Source: Clostridium sp. C105KSO13 (GTDB lineage Bacteria; Bacillota; Clostridia; Lachnospirales; Lachnospiraceae). From it: a DNA stretch of 64,000 nt. The stretch is taken from assembly GCF_001517425.1 (NCBI RefSeq), contig NZ_FBWL01000170.1, forward strand, positions 1-64,000, in the 5' to 3' direction. A program made the position numbers and the translations under genes. Within the stretch, counting starts at the first letter, position 1. Each line of letters opens with the position of its first letter. The notes beneath the pieces are model-generated. The model did not search any database. It was not told the DNA's origin and worked only from the letters and a program-made list of their open reading frames with translations. Of this stretch, positions 55,088 through 64,000 are shown one piece after another.

Positions 55088-56050
55088 ATGGCTACCATTG
55101 AGCAAGTAAAAGCATTAATGAGAATGCATTTTGAAGATAACCATGAAAAGTTTAAGTCTATAGCGCTTCAGATAGCGGCTCATGAGGCGAAAATAGGCCA
55201 TACTGCAAGTGCGCGTGAAATTAAAGAAATCGTTCAGAATCCCAAATATAAAGCTCAGAAAAAACTTGTTAAATTCAATACAAAATACGACATGTTAGAA
55301 CAGAAAATCGCTGAATATAGCTTTCATGATTTGGTTTTGTCAGAGGAATTAGAGAGCAAGGTGCAGCGAATCATTACAGAATATCGTAAAAGAGATCTTC
55401 TAAGGAAGAATGGCTTGAAGAATCGTAGTAAGATTTTAATAGTAGGTGAACCGGGAACCGGGAAAACCATGACGGCCTCAGTATTAGCTGACGAATTAGG
55501 TTTGCCGCTATATGTTATCCGAATTGATAAGCTGGTAACAAAATATATGGGTGAAACCAGCGTTAAACTAAGGCAGGTATTTGATTGCATACAGGAAATA
55601 CAAGGGATATACCTTTTTGATGAATTTGATGCTATAGGTTCTGACCGTTCCTTGGATAATGATGTTGGGGAGATGCGAAGAATTTTAAACTCATTTTTGC
55701 AGTATCTGGAAAATGATGATTCATATAGTATTATTCTTGCTGCAACCAACAATCCCAAATTATTAGATAAAGCATTGTTTAGAAGGTTTGATGATGTACT
55801 GGAATACAAGCTGCCGGATTTAGGCCAAATACAATGTATATTGGAAAACCATCTGGATGGCTTGGCACTAAATGAGGTTTTTGATGATCAGGTTTATGAA
55901 AGTGCAAAAGGATTGAACCATGCAGATATCGTAAAGGTCTGTGAAGAGGCAATTAAATATTCACTAATCAATGATGAAAATATAAGCAGGGCAATGATTT
56001 TATCATATACACAGGATAGGAAAGGCCTTTATAGATTCAAGGAGGCATAG
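55088..56050 (+). CDS. AAA+ ATPase paired with a subtilisin-like protease
   Basis: 320 residues. An N-terminal helical region (about 1-110) precedes a classical AAA domain: Walker A GEPGTGKT, pore-loop region KYMGETSVKLRQVF, Walker B IYLFDEFDAI, sensor-1 AATNN, and arginine finger in LFRRFDD. A small C-terminal helical lid follows. It resembles the 26S-proteasome-like ATPases that are regularly encoded next to subtilases in bacterial accessory regions. The partner lies 8 bp downstream. The pair probably formed a regulated proteolytic unit, possibly in defence. The ATPase is intact while the protease is broken. Confidence 0.85.
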   Translation: MATIEQVKALMRMHFEDNHEKFKSIALQIAAHEAKIGHTASAREIKEIVQNPKYKAQKKLVKFNTKYDMLEQKIAEYSFHDLVLSEELESKVQRIITEYRKRDLLRKNGLKNRSKILIVGEPGTGKTMTASVLADELGLPLYVIRIDKLVTKYMGETSVKLRQVFDCIQEIQGIYLFDEFDAIGSDRSLDNDVGEMRRILNSFLQYLENDDSYSIILAATNNPKLLDKALFRRFDDVLEYKLPDLGQIQCILENHLDGLALNEVFDDQVYESAKGLNHADIVKVCEEAIKYSLINDENISRAMILSYTQDRKGLYRFKEA

Positions 56051-56058
56051 TATACTAA

Positions 56059-58172
56059 ATGGGTAGAAATTTAAAGAATATTTATATTAATGAGGCGGGG
56101 GAAGGTTTAAAATATAAACCTGTCACAGGAGGTAGTGGAAAAACGAATTATCCTCCAAGAAGCAGTAGAATCCAGCATGGAAAATGGATAGAAGGCCAAT
56201 TTGAACTTGCATGGAAAGAAGCAGAGAAGTCATGCAAGGACAAATTGGCTGTTTCTGCATCTGCAAGAGAAGGCGTTTACATGCAGGTTACGGGTAAAGC
56301 TGGCTATGATTTATTGACTAAAAGTTTAGAAAATACAAGTCAAGGAATTAGGTTGGCAAACATACAAACTGATAGTGATAATGTTATATCGGCAACTATC
56401 TTTATTCCTAATAAAAGGCACGATTTTTTTATAAAGAAAATTGAAAAATATGTTGGAAATGAGTCAGGCACAGATGTTATAGGTACAGTGGAGAGCATAC
56501 AAGCAGCTATGTTAGAAGCGTTCTGGATTGGTAATAAAGAAGCCATTCCGGAAGAGGATAAAAATATATGGTGTGAGGTCTGGCTGCGTTATGAATTAAA
56601 AGAGGATGTATCTATAGTTAAGAACGAGTTTTTTAGCCTTTGTAAAAGTCTGGATATAAAGACGAAAACACAGCATATATTGTTTCCAGAAAGAATCGTA
56701 GTAGGAGTTAATGCGAATGGAATACAATTGACCGAGTTATTGGGATATAGTTCAAGAATTGCAGAATATAGAAAAATGTCTGTACTTACATCCTTTTTTA
56801 TTGAGATGAAGGGCGCAGATCAAAGAGCGTGGAGTGATGATTTAGCAAAAAGAATTAGCACAAAAAATATGACGGATACCTCTGTATGTCTGTTAGATAC
56901 AGGCGTTAACAATGGGCATCCTTTATTAGAAAAATTATTAAAAGATACTGATAGACAGACAATAGATTTGTCAAAAGGTCCTGAAGATAAAGATGGACAT
57001 GGCACGAATATGGCTGGTATAGCCGCATTTTTTACGTTAGAAGACAAACTGGAATCAATGAATGTATTTGAGGCTTATCATTTTTTAGAATCCGTTAAAA
57101 TGATGGATAGACCAGACGATAATCCAGAAGAATTATATGGTGAATTGACAGCAGAGGCAATTAGCTTAGCAGAAATAGAAAACCCCGATACAAATCGTGT
57201 AATATGCATGGCGATAACAGCAAATACAAATATTGATAAGGATGGCAGACCTTCCTCTTGGTCAGGAGCATTAGATGCTATTATTTCAGAAGCGGAAGAG
57301 GAAGCGGTGAAAAAGGCTAAGAAGTTGATGCTTGTTTCGGCTGGAAATACAACTCTAGAGGAGCTAAAAGATACGGGGAATTATAAGGATGCTGTAGTAA
57401 ATCATTCTGTTGAAGATCCTGGACAAGCTTGGAATGCTATTACAGTAGGGGCTTATACGGAATTAGACCAGATAGATAATCCATTATATAAGGGATTCGA
57501 ACCGTTAGCGGAATGCGGTGATTTTTCCCCGTATACTTCGTCTTCTTTAACCTGGAACCATAATAAATGGCCGATTAAGCCGGAAATCCTTTTTGAAGGT
57601 GGCAATGTTGCATATAATAAAAGCGATGATTTTTATACTGAGGCCGAGGATCTTTCCCTGCTTACGACAAGCAATCAGTATTTAATGAGAAGGCCATTTG
57701 ATATTATTTCAATGACCAGTTCCGCAGTAGCACAAGCATCTTGGATGGCAGCTGAGATTTGGAGCAAATATCCTGATTTATGGCCTGAAACTGTACGGGC
57801 TTTAATGATACATAAAGGAAAGTGGCAGTGTAACTTGCAATGAAATGCACATACATACTTTACCGTGGCCGAAAGAACTGCTTTCAGATTGTGAAAATGC
57901 AAATGTTAAAATGCGAGTAACTTTATCATATTATATAGAGCCGGGACCTGGTGAAATTGGTTGGAAAGATAAGTATAGATATCCATCTTGTGGTTTATCC
58001 TAAAAGCGGATGGTGGAAATCAAGGACGAACTTAAAAAAATATAATTCATTCATTAGATACTCATTAATAGTATCAATAGAAGCACCAGGAATTGATGTG
58101 GATTTGTATACGGCCATCCAGACGGAAATAAAGAATAAAACATTAACAAAAACTACGATTACGGCATTATAA
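56059..58172 (+). pseudogene. Decayed S8 subtilisin-like serine protease
   Basis: The first 594 codons stay open. The triad is visible: Asp in VCLLDTGVNNGHP, His in DGHGTNMAGIAAFF, Ser in SMTSSAVAQASWMAA. After WPETVRALMIH the frame runs into KGKWQCNLQ and stops at 57843. The missing C-terminal domain survives as two out-of-frame pieces. The first is MHIHTLPWPKELLSDCENAN onward to KDKYRYPSCGL (57844-57993). The second, VVYPKSGWWKSRTNLKKYN to about 58172, ends in ITAL. The pieces align with C-terminal regions I recall from this protease family, with segments lost at both joins. At least two out-of-frame deletions are therefore inferred. Confidence 0.8.
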
Positions 58173-58776
58173 TAAGAGCTATAGTTCAAAAATGGGTTGA
58201 ATCTGCCTGGCACCCCAAGCCGGATTATCTGTATGAAGGTGATCAATAATCTCCTTACAAGCCAACTCTTCTTCTGATAGGTGGGCTTCCTTGTAATAAA
58301 TGTTGGTGCGGTTGATATCCAGGAACTTTGCACCAACAGAGGCGGGTAATTCCGTAGTCGTCAAAAGGTTTTGGACTAAACTTACTCTCGTAGTCAGGTC
58401 TGCAAATTCCTTCAGATTTTTTTAGCCAGTCAACCTGCATGGTTAGCTGCCCAACCTTTCTGACATACTCCGCCTTCTCTTTGCGTTCTTCAACAAGCTT
58501 ATCTTTGAGGTTTTCTTTTCGCTTGTCATCAAACGCTGCAGAAGCGTTATTTAGGAATTCCTTCTTCCAGTTGCGGAGCAAGTTAGGTTGGATATTATTT
58601 TCAGTTGCAAGGTTTTGAGATTTTTCTCACCCTTGAGCAACTCAATCACAAGGTCTGATTTAAATTTGGCACTAAAGTTTCTTCTTTGTCTGGACATAAC
58701 CGTGAATCCTTTCTTTCATACTGATTTTAGTATGCCAGATTCATTAAAATCTGTCCGGGAAAGTGTCTTAATTTAT
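58173..58776 (-). mobile_element. Truncated IS3-family insertion sequence
   Basis: Minus-strand remnant. OrfA starts at ATG 58697 (SRQRRNFSAKFKSDLVIELL) and loses frame after KNLKTL by one missing base. It continues as LLRNWKKEFLNNASAAFDDK and a leucine-zipper-like helix to WLKKSEGIC, where an A7 run could be the usual frameshift site. OrfB begins LPASVGAKFLDINRTNIYY and is cut at WGARQ, so its whole DDE catalytic core is gone. One IS end with TAAGACACTTTCCCGGACAG lies near 58776. It abuts the decayed protease. Confidence 0.85.
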
Positions 58777-58814
58777 GAGATCATTATACTTTGGAAATAT
58801 TGAAAAAAAACTGC

Positions 58815-58843
58815 TTGCATAACCACATATAATGGGTTATAAT
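58815..58843 (+). promoter_or_regulatory. Promoter of the FMN riboswitch-ribU unit
   Basis: TTGCAT (58815-58820) and TATAAT (58838-58843) are 17 bp apart, about 20 bp before the aptamer. Confidence 0.82.
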
Positions 58844-58863
58844 AGCCTATAGAATAGAATGAA

Positions 58864-58981
58864 TTCTTCGGGGTCGGGTGTAAGTCCCAACCGGCGGTAT
58901 AGTCCGCGACCCGTTATCATAGTATAACGGCTGAACTGGTGTAATTCCGGTACCGACAGTAAAGTCTGGATGAGAGAAGAA
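58864..58981 (+). ncRNA. FMN riboswitch (RFN element)
   Basis: All conserved blocks of the RFN aptamer are present. The closing helix is TTCTTC with GAGAAGAA. Internal blocks include GGGTCGGGTG, AGTCCC, ACCGGCGGTATAGTCCGC, CTGAACTGGTG, AATTCCGGTACCGACAGT and AAAGTCTGGATG. One stem is a short variable hairpin around GACCCGTT/AACGG. With FMN bound, the terminator at 59008-59037 should form and stop transcription of ribU. Confidence 0.96.
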
Positions 58982-59007
58982 ATTGTTGATTTAACAAGCT
59001 TGATTTA

Positions 59008-59037
59008 GACCTCGGATAATATATCCGGGGTTTTTTA
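59008..59037 (+). terminator. Expression-platform terminator of the FMN riboswitch
   Basis: CCTCGGAT pairs with ATCCGGGG with a short AATAT loop and a six-T tail. Placement 27 nt after the aptamer fits transcriptional attenuation. Confidence 0.88.
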
Positions 59038-59117
59038 TTGACTTGCCGACATGATTTCCAAGAAGATTTTCTTTCTTTTCAATTCAGAATATTTTTAATT
59101 AAAGGAGAGAATTACCC

Positions 59118-59744
59118 ATGAGTACAGAAACAAATGTAGTACAAAGACAACATCCAAGACTTGGAATCCGCACCATTGCGAAGATCAGTATGCTTTCTGC
59201 CATTGCCACAGTATTAATGCTGTTTGAAATCCCACTCCCGTTTGCTCCTGCCTTCTATGAAATTGATTTCAGTGAGGTGCCGGTTTTAATAGGATGCTTT
59301 GTGATGGGCCCCCTGGCCGGGGCAGTCATAGAGCTGGTGAAGATTCTTTTGAACCTTATCATAAATGGTACAATGACGGCAGGTGTGGGAGAAGCAGCTA
59401 ATTTTCTGATTGGGTGCGCTCTGTGTGTTCCGGCCGGTTTGATTTACAAAAGAGACAGGACAAGAAAAGGCGCAATCATAGGAATGACGGTTGGCACTTT
59501 GGCTATGACAGTAGTAGGTAGCCTTCTCAATGCCTTTGTTCTTCTCCCGGCCTACGGCGCATTCTTTGGAATGCCTCTGGACGGACTGGTGAAGATGGGA
59601 ACTGCGGTAAACTCACAGATAACAAGCCTGTCCACATTTGTATTGTTCGCAGTAGCACCTTTTAATCTCCTGAAAGGAGTACTGGTATCCCTGGTAGTAT
59701 TCCTGATATATAAAAAAATCAGTCCTGTATTCAGGATGAGATAA
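59118..59744 (+). CDS. ribU: Riboflavin transporter RibU (ECF S component)
   Basis: 208 residues, about five or six membrane segments. The segment MLFEIPLPFAPAFYEIDFSE is typical of RibU. AGAVIELVKILLNLIINGTM and GEAANFLIGCALCVPAGLIY follow. It binds riboflavin and needs the common EcfAA'T module, not present here. Control by the FMN riboswitch upstream confirms the substrate. The nested palindrome at 59744-59830 begins at its stop codon and likely terminates the transcript. Confidence 0.95.
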   Translation: MSTETNVVQRQHPRLGIRTIAKISMLSAIATVLMLFEIPLPFAPAFYEIDFSEVPVLIGCFVMGPLAGAVIELVKILLNLIINGTMTAGVGEAANFLIGCALCVPAGLIYKRDRTRKGAIIGMTVGTLAMTVVGSLLNAFVLLPAYGAFFGMPLDGLVKMGTAVNSQITSLSTFVLFAVAPFNLLKGVLVSLVVFLIYKKISPVFRMR

Positions 59745-59830
59745 AAAGGGGACTGTTCCTTTTGAGATCCGTTTTTCGAATTGTCACCGACAATTCAGAA
59801 TATGGCGTCCAAAAGGGACAGTCCCCTTTA
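59744..59830. repeat. Nested palindromic repeat (GGGGACTGTCC type)
   Basis: The outer arms AAAAGGGGACTGTTCCTTTT (59744-59764 region) and AAAAGGGACAGTCCCCTTTA (59811-59830) are complementary with about one or two mismatches. The inner hairpin GAATTGTC, loop ACC, GACAATTC (59779-59796) is the same core as in the repeat at 23961-24050, but the arms carry a different sequence. Confidence 0.8.
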
Positions 59831-59990
59831 TGGTAAATAAAATAGTTGACAGAATGGAAATTTTATATTAGAATAGCCCTTGTAACAATTTTGTAATATT
59901 TGTAATAAGTTTGAAACTTCAAGCATATATTTTATTACAGACCCATTACAGTATTGTAAAAATATTGCAATAAATAGGAGGTTGGAGTAT

Positions 59991-60719
59991 ATGTTACAAG
60001 GGAAAATATTTAAGTTGGTATTGACGGGAGTAACAACGTGTTCGCTGTTTGCAGCAGGAGTTACTACACAGGCATCATCCTCAAGGCCTGAGGCGGTTAC
60101 TATTGAAGGAATAGACGAGTATGCCGGAAATACAATGCTGGCGAAAAAGGTGGAAATGATTCCTGCTTCAAAGACGGCTGAGACTAAAAAAGCTGCGAAA
60201 GAAGCAAAGACAGCTTATGAGAAAGAACAAAAAAGAATAGAGGAACAAAGGAAGGCTGAAGAACAAAAAAGAAAAGAAGAGGAAGCCAGACTGGCAGCCG
60301 AAGAAGCGCAGAAGGCAGCAGAGGCCGAAGCGGTACAGCAGGCTGCAGAAGCAGAAGCACAGGTGGAGGCAGCTGCGCCACAGGCGGCGTCAGGAGATCT
60401 GGAACTGCTGGCATCTATTATTTTCTGCGAGGCAGGAAATCAGCCATATGAAGGTCAGGTAGCAGTAGGTGCAGTTATTATGAACCGTGTAAACAGCGGT
60501 GTATATCCGGGCAGTATTTCAGAAGTCATCTATCAGCCGGGACAGTTTGGACCGGCAATGACAGGATGGCTGGACAGTGTACTTGCAAGCGGCGGATATA
60601 CGGACACCGCTATGCAGGCAGCGTCAGATGCAATTGCAGGATCAAATCCTATCGGAGACTGCCTGTACTTTGGAAACGGTGATTATGGAATGCAAATCGG
60701 CGACCACTTTTTCCACTAA
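59991..60719 (+). CDS. Cell wall hydrolase, SleB family
   Basis: 242 residues from ATG 59991, eight bases after AGGAGG. Signal peptide about 1-27 ends at TTQASS. An alanine/glutamate-rich coiled coil (about 60-135) is followed by the SleB/hydrolase-2 domain (about 140-242): LELLASIIFCEAGNQPYEGQ with the predicted catalytic Glu in FCEAG, then AVGAVIMNRV and the C-terminal LYFGNGDYGMQIGDHFF. It cleaves cortex or vegetative peptidoglycan. The coiled coil probably tethers or spaces it. Confidence 0.92.
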   Translation: MLQGKIFKLVLTGVTTCSLFAAGVTTQASSSRPEAVTIEGIDEYAGNTMLAKKVEMIPASKTAETKKAAKEAKTAYEKEQKRIEEQRKAEEQKRKEEEARLAAEEAQKAAEAEAVQQAAEAEAQVEAAAPQAASGDLELLASIIFCEAGNQPYEGQVAVGAVIMNRVNSGVYPGSISEVIYQPGQFGPAMTGWLDSVLASGGYTDTAMQAASDAIAGSNPIGDCLYFGNGDYGMQIGDHFFH

Positions 60720-60739
60720 GAAAAGAATAATTACAGTTA

Positions 60740-62929
60740 TTAAATATCTAGCTTTGAAAGCGCGTCAGCAAAAGCATTATTTAGAGGTTGCTCTGCTTCT
60801 TTAGCCTGCTTCCTCAGGTAATTGTTAACATCTCTTTTGGTGGCGCCTTTTCCTTCCTTTTTCCGGCGCTGCTCAAAAGCGCTGAGTTTTTCTTTATGTC
60901 CGCAGGAACAGACAAAGCGCTGGCCTTCTCCTCTGCCTATCAAATCCATTGTTTTGTGGCAGACCGGACAGCGGGCATTTGTGTGGCGGGAGATGGTTTC
61001 CCTGTGCCCGCATTCCCTGTCCTGGCAGATTAGCATTTTTCCATGCTTTCCATTGACTTCCAACATATACTTTCCACATGCAGGACATTTGGTGTGAGAC
61101 AGGTTATTGTGCCGGAATTTACCGTCGGTGGTCTTGATTTCCTCGATCAGTGACTTGGTATAGAGATTAATTTCCTGCATAAAAGCTTTATCAGACTCTT
61201 TGCCGTCGGCAATTGCCTGAAGCCGAAGTTCCCAGTTGCCAGTCAGCTCCGGGCTCTTCAAGTCCCTGGGGACAAGTTCTAAAAGCTGTTTTCCTTTTGC
61301 AGTAAGGTAAATTTCACTGCCTCTTTTTTCCATAAGAAAACTGTTAAATAACTTTTCAATGATATCAGCCCTGGTGGCAACTGTTCCCAGCCCTCCGGTC
61401 TCCCCTAGAGTTCTGACAAGCATTTTATTCTTATTATGCATATACTTCACCGGATTTTCCATTGCGGCAATCAAGGTTCCCTCTGTAAATCTGGCAGGAG
61501 GTTTTGTACTGCCTTCTGTAATTGTGAGCCTGTCCACCGTAAGCTGCTGTCCCTTTTGGAGTTCCGGAAGATTTTGCTTCACAAAAGACTCTTCGTTTTC
61601 ATTCTCGTCTATTTCTTCGTAATCAGCTTCATATGCATCTTTCCAGCCGGATGTTTTCATGACATTTCCTTTTGCGGTAAATAGTTCGGTCCCGATTCTG
61701 CCATGGATAAAGGTTTCTTCGAACTCACAGGCCGGGGATAACACAGCCAGGAAACGCCGGACTACCATATCATAAATCCTGCGCTCTTCGTTGGACATAT
61801 GATCCAGCTGAACAAACTGTTCCGTAGGAATAATGGCATGATGATCGGAGACTCTGGCATTGTTCACGAAGGACTTATTTGCCTTTACCGGATGCATAGA
61901 AAGCCGGCCCACTAATTTGCGGTATGGCCCTATTGCGCATGCTTTCAGCCGCTCCTGCAGGGTGCCCGTCATATCCTCGGTCAGATAACGCGAATCGGTT
62001 CTGGGATATGTCAGTACTTTATGATTCTCATATAAACGCTGCATTATGTTCAGAGTTTCTTTTGCAGAAAAACCAAACCGCTGGCTGGCATCTTTCTGAA
62101 GCGCGGTCAGATCGTAAAGAGCAGGTGAAAAAGACTTTTTCTGCTTTTTCGATACTTCGATGATCTCCAGTGTCTTACCACATTGTTTGTATAACCTTTG
62201 GATTTTCTCGCGGTCAAATGTCCTCTGAGAGCCCAGTTCATTCTCCAGCCACGTAAATGTAACTCCCCGGACAGCAGCATTCATGCCATAAAAAGTACGG
62301 GGATTAAAATTACGAATCTCGTCTTCACGGGCCGCAAGCATGGCCAGAGTAGGAGTCTGCACCCGGCCGCAGGAGAGCTGGGCATTATATTTACAGGTCA
62401 GCGCACGGGTGGCATTGATGCCCACGACCCAGTCAGACTGTGCCCGTGCAACCGCAGCTTTGTACAGGTTATAGTAAGCATGCCCGGGTTTTAGGTTTGC
62501 AAAGCCTTCCCGAATTGCTTTATCTGTCACAGAGGAAATCCAAAGTCTCTTTAGCGGTTTTTTATTTGCTGCCTTATCCAAGATCCAGCGGGCGACCAGT
62601 TCCCCCTCCCGTCCTGCATCGGTGGCAATAATAATGTCCGATACATCTTTGCGGTAAATCAGTTCTTTGATTACGTGAAACTGTCTTCCGGTCTGTTTAA
62701 TAACAACTAGTTTCCACTCTTTGGGGAGCATGGGCAGAGCGTCTATATTCCAGGATTTATATTGTTCGCCGTATTGCTCCGGGTCGGCAAGGGTCACCAG
62801 GTGTCCCAGTGCCCAGGTTACGATATAATCAGTTCCTTCTATATATGATTTTGTCTTTTTTGTACAATGCAGAACCCGGGCAATGTCCCGGGCTACAGAA
62901 GGCTTTTCGGCAATTACAAGATGTTTCAT
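60740..62929 (-). CDS. topB: DNA topoisomerase III (type IA)
   Basis: 729 residues, full length. The Toprim domain begins MKHLVIAEKPSVARDIARVL with the acidic site DAGREGE. Catalytic Tyr308 is in LTYPRTDSRYL. Two C-terminal four-cysteine zinc motifs are KCPACGKYM with CQDRECG and RCPVCHKTM with CSCG. It relaxes and decatenates single-stranded-gapped DNA. Nothing nearby suggests a conjugative element, so I take it as the chromosomal copy. It converges on sleB with 20 bp between. Confidence 0.95.
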   Translation of the reverse strand: MKHLVIAEKPSVARDIARVLHCTKKTKSYIEGTDYIVTWALGHLVTLADPEQYGEQYKSWNIDALPMLPKEWKLVVIKQTGRQFHVIKELIYRKDVSDIIIATDAGREGELVARWILDKAANKKPLKRLWISSVTDKAIREGFANLKPGHAYYNLYKAAVARAQSDWVVGINATRALTCKYNAQLSCGRVQTPTLAMLAAREDEIRNFNPRTFYGMNAAVRGVTFTWLENELGSQRTFDREKIQRLYKQCGKTLEIIEVSKKQKKSFSPALYDLTALQKDASQRFGFSAKETLNIMQRLYENHKVLTYPRTDSRYLTEDMTGTLQERLKACAIGPYRKLVGRLSMHPVKANKSFVNNARVSDHHAIIPTEQFVQLDHMSNEERRIYDMVVRRFLAVLSPACEFEETFIHGRIGTELFTAKGNVMKTSGWKDAYEADYEEIDENENEESFVKQNLPELQKGQQLTVDRLTITEGSTKPPARFTEGTLIAAMENPVKYMHNKNKMLVRTLGETGGLGTVATRADIIEKLFNSFLMEKRGSEIYLTAKGKQLLELVPRDLKSPELTGNWELRLQAIADGKESDKAFMQEINLYTKSLIEEIKTTDGKFRHNNLSHTKCPACGKYMLEVNGKHGKMLICQDRECGHRETISRHTNARCPVCHKTMDLIGRGEGQRFVCSCGHKEKLSAFEQRRKKEGKGATKRDVNNYLRKQAKEAEQPLNNAFADALSKLDI

Positions 62930-62969
62930 ACATAAACTCCTTTTGAATTGTTATCATTGGTTATACAGT

Positions 62970-63824
62970 TTAGATGCTGTGAAATCCTTTTCCGATAATC
63001 TCACTTGTATTAGAAATCAAAATAAATGCTTCCGGCTGACTTGTTTTGATATAATTGCGGAGTTTTACAGCCTGCATGCGGTTTAAGGCAGTGAAAATAA
63101 TGTACTTTTCCTGTCCTGAAAATGCACCCTGAGCATCACATACAGTGGCACTCCTGTTCAGTGTATTTACAATATAATCACAGATAGGTTCAGGATCATC
63201 GCACACTACATTGAAATATTTAGAAAGATTGAAACTCTCAATAAATGTGTCTATCATAAAAGATCGAATCGCCAGACCAAGGAAAGAATAAAGCCCGGTT
63301 TTGATACCAAAAACAAAACAACCGGCAACTGTAATCAGGACATCTGTGATAATCAGCGCTCTCCCAATATCGAAGCTGGAATATTTTTTCAAAATCATAG
63401 CAATAATATCAGTGCCGCCGCTTGATGAACCGATATTAAATAAAACCGCAGAGCCGAGAGCCGGGAGTGCAATGGCATAACAAAGCTCCAGCATAGGCTG
63501 GTTGGTCAGAGGATGTGACATCGGGTAAATACGCTCCAGAGCAGAGAGAGCAACGGATAACAGTATACTGCAGTACGCTGTCTTGGCGGCAAACTTTTTG
63601 CCCAGAACAATAAGACCGATGATTAGCAATATCATGTTCATGATAAAGTTAAAATCACCTGCAGACATGACACCCGATCTGGCAACCAGTACTGCAAGAC
63701 CCGTAATACCTCCAAAAGTAAAGTTGTTGGCAAATTTAAAAAAATAGGTGCCTATTGCCATAACTAACGTACTTACCGTCAGCATTAAAAAATACTTAAA
63801 CCTGTCCCTCATTTTATCCCTCAT
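62970..63824 (-). CDS. YitT family membrane protein (DUF2179)
   Basis: 284 residues from ATG 63824 behind AGAAGGA; a second in-frame ATG lies five codons in. Five membrane segments. Family motifs are FTFGGITGLAVLVAR and FNIGSSSGGTDIIAMIL. The C-terminal soluble DUF2179 domain ends in FILISNTSEIIGKGFHSI. It is paralogous to the protein at 17564-18445 but clearly divergent. It lies 40 bp upstream of topB on the same strand, so the two could be co-transcribed. Confidence 0.88.
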   Translation of the reverse strand: MRDKMRDRFKYFLMLTVSTLVMAIGTYFFKFANNFTFGGITGLAVLVARSGVMSAGDFNFIMNMILLIIGLIVLGKKFAAKTAYCSILLSVALSALERIYPMSHPLTNQPMLELCYAIALPALGSAVLFNIGSSSGGTDIIAMILKKYSSFDIGRALIITDVLITVAGCFVFGIKTGLYSFLGLAIRSFMIDTFIESFNLSKYFNVVCDDPEPICDYIVNTLNRSATVCDAQGAFSGQEKYIIFTALNRMQAVKLRNYIKTSQPEAFILISNTSEIIGKGFHSI

Positions 63825-63953
63825 TAGTGAATATCCTTCTGCAATTCTAAACTATAGGTATCATTATAAAGTGTACCGCCCGGGATATTAAAAGTCAACG
63901 CATTAAGATGAGATAATTGGAAATACTACTCTCTCAAAAGGAGGAAGTAAGAT

Positions 63954-64000
63954 ATGTATCAGAATTTGCCAATTCGCGATGTATACGCAAGAGAAATCTT
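63954..64000 (+). CDS. eno: Enolase, N-terminal fragment (cut by window end)
   Basis: Only 15 complete codons from ATG 63954 behind AGGAGG. They encode MYQNLPIRDVYAREI, which matches the start of clostridial enolases that continues with LDSRGNPT. Enolase converts 2-phosphoglycerate to phosphoenolpyruvate in glycolysis. The assignment rests on this short stretch only. Confidence 0.75.
   Translation, partial: MYQNLPIRDVYAREI

Noticed and set aside
60184-60414. Minus-strand open frame opposite the SleB coiled coil
   Set aside because: It is a by-product of the alanine/glutamate-rich repeat coding on the plus strand and gives a low-complexity leucine/proline peptide.
60740-62929. Topoisomerase III as a sign of an integrative conjugative element
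   Set aside because: No relaxase, type IV secretion, integrase or single-strand-binding genes are near, and the neighbours are core genes.

Overview
The window is a chromosomal stretch of an anaerobic, spore-forming Clostridia member, most likely family Lachnospiraceae (Blautia/Dorea-like). Pointers are moderately AT-rich DNA, a 23S rRNA end not followed by 5S, an SleB-type cell wall hydrolase, a rubredoxin-flavoprotein fusion, YitT/DUF554/YccF membrane proteins, Rrf2/CymR control of cysteine genes and LytTR and YesMN two-component systems. Most genes are ordinary housekeeping or accessory metabolism. No phage, plasmid or CRISPR array is visible.

Layout. 1-6 kb: 23S rRNA end, a lipoprotein, tRNA-Ser(CGA), an XRE regulator, a flavin reductase, an SseB-like protein, two unrecognised proteins and tRNA-Trp (minus). 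6.5-14.6 kb: a LytTR response regulator and its kinase, followed by a glycoside hydrolase family 3 locus (one broken membrane-anchored copy, one intact copy, a GtrA-like protein) preceded by two perfect LytTR-type sites. 14.8-19.9 kb: NlpC/P60, DUF554, a half-size YccF, an internally deleted IS1182-like element, YitT, and a serine hydrolase frameshifted in its signal peptide. 20-24 kb: amino-acid ABC transporter, FMN reductase, ferritin. 24-27 kb: Tex and BioY, the latter behind a BirA operator. 27-36.8 kb: YesMN two-component system plus a sugar ABC importer and beta-galactosidase.

36.8-48.6 kb is a sulfur block. A flavin reductase-rubredoxin fusion is followed by an apparent operon of M20 amidohydrolase, L-2-amino-thiazoline-4-carboxylate (ATC) hydrolase, an SsuABC/TauABC-type importer and an unusual nitroreductase. 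Then come cysK, metY, a CymR-like regulator, a MetB/MetC-type enzyme and a MalY/PatB beta-lyase. The pairing of ATC hydrolase with an M20 amidohydrolase matches the known two-step Pseudomonas route ATC -> N-carbamoyl-L-cysteine -> L-cysteine, so this looks like a complete import-and-release module feeding cysteine into transsulfuration. It is the best candidate here for an undescribed system. 48.6-54.7 kb: aldehyde dehydrogenase, DUF255 protein, LysR and aspartate ammonia-lyase.

55-64 kb: an AAA ATPase with a decayed subtilisin-like partner (possible dead conflict module), an IS3 remnant, an FMN riboswitch with ribU, SleB, topoisomerase III, a second YitT and the start of enolase. Two themes recur. 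Several genes (GH3, YccF, IS1182-like transposase, subtilase) appear to carry internal deletions, often with short repeats at the junction. A family of nested palindromes with arms like AAAAGGGTCTGACCCTTTT or a GGGGACTGTCCC variant sits in at least four intergenic places.
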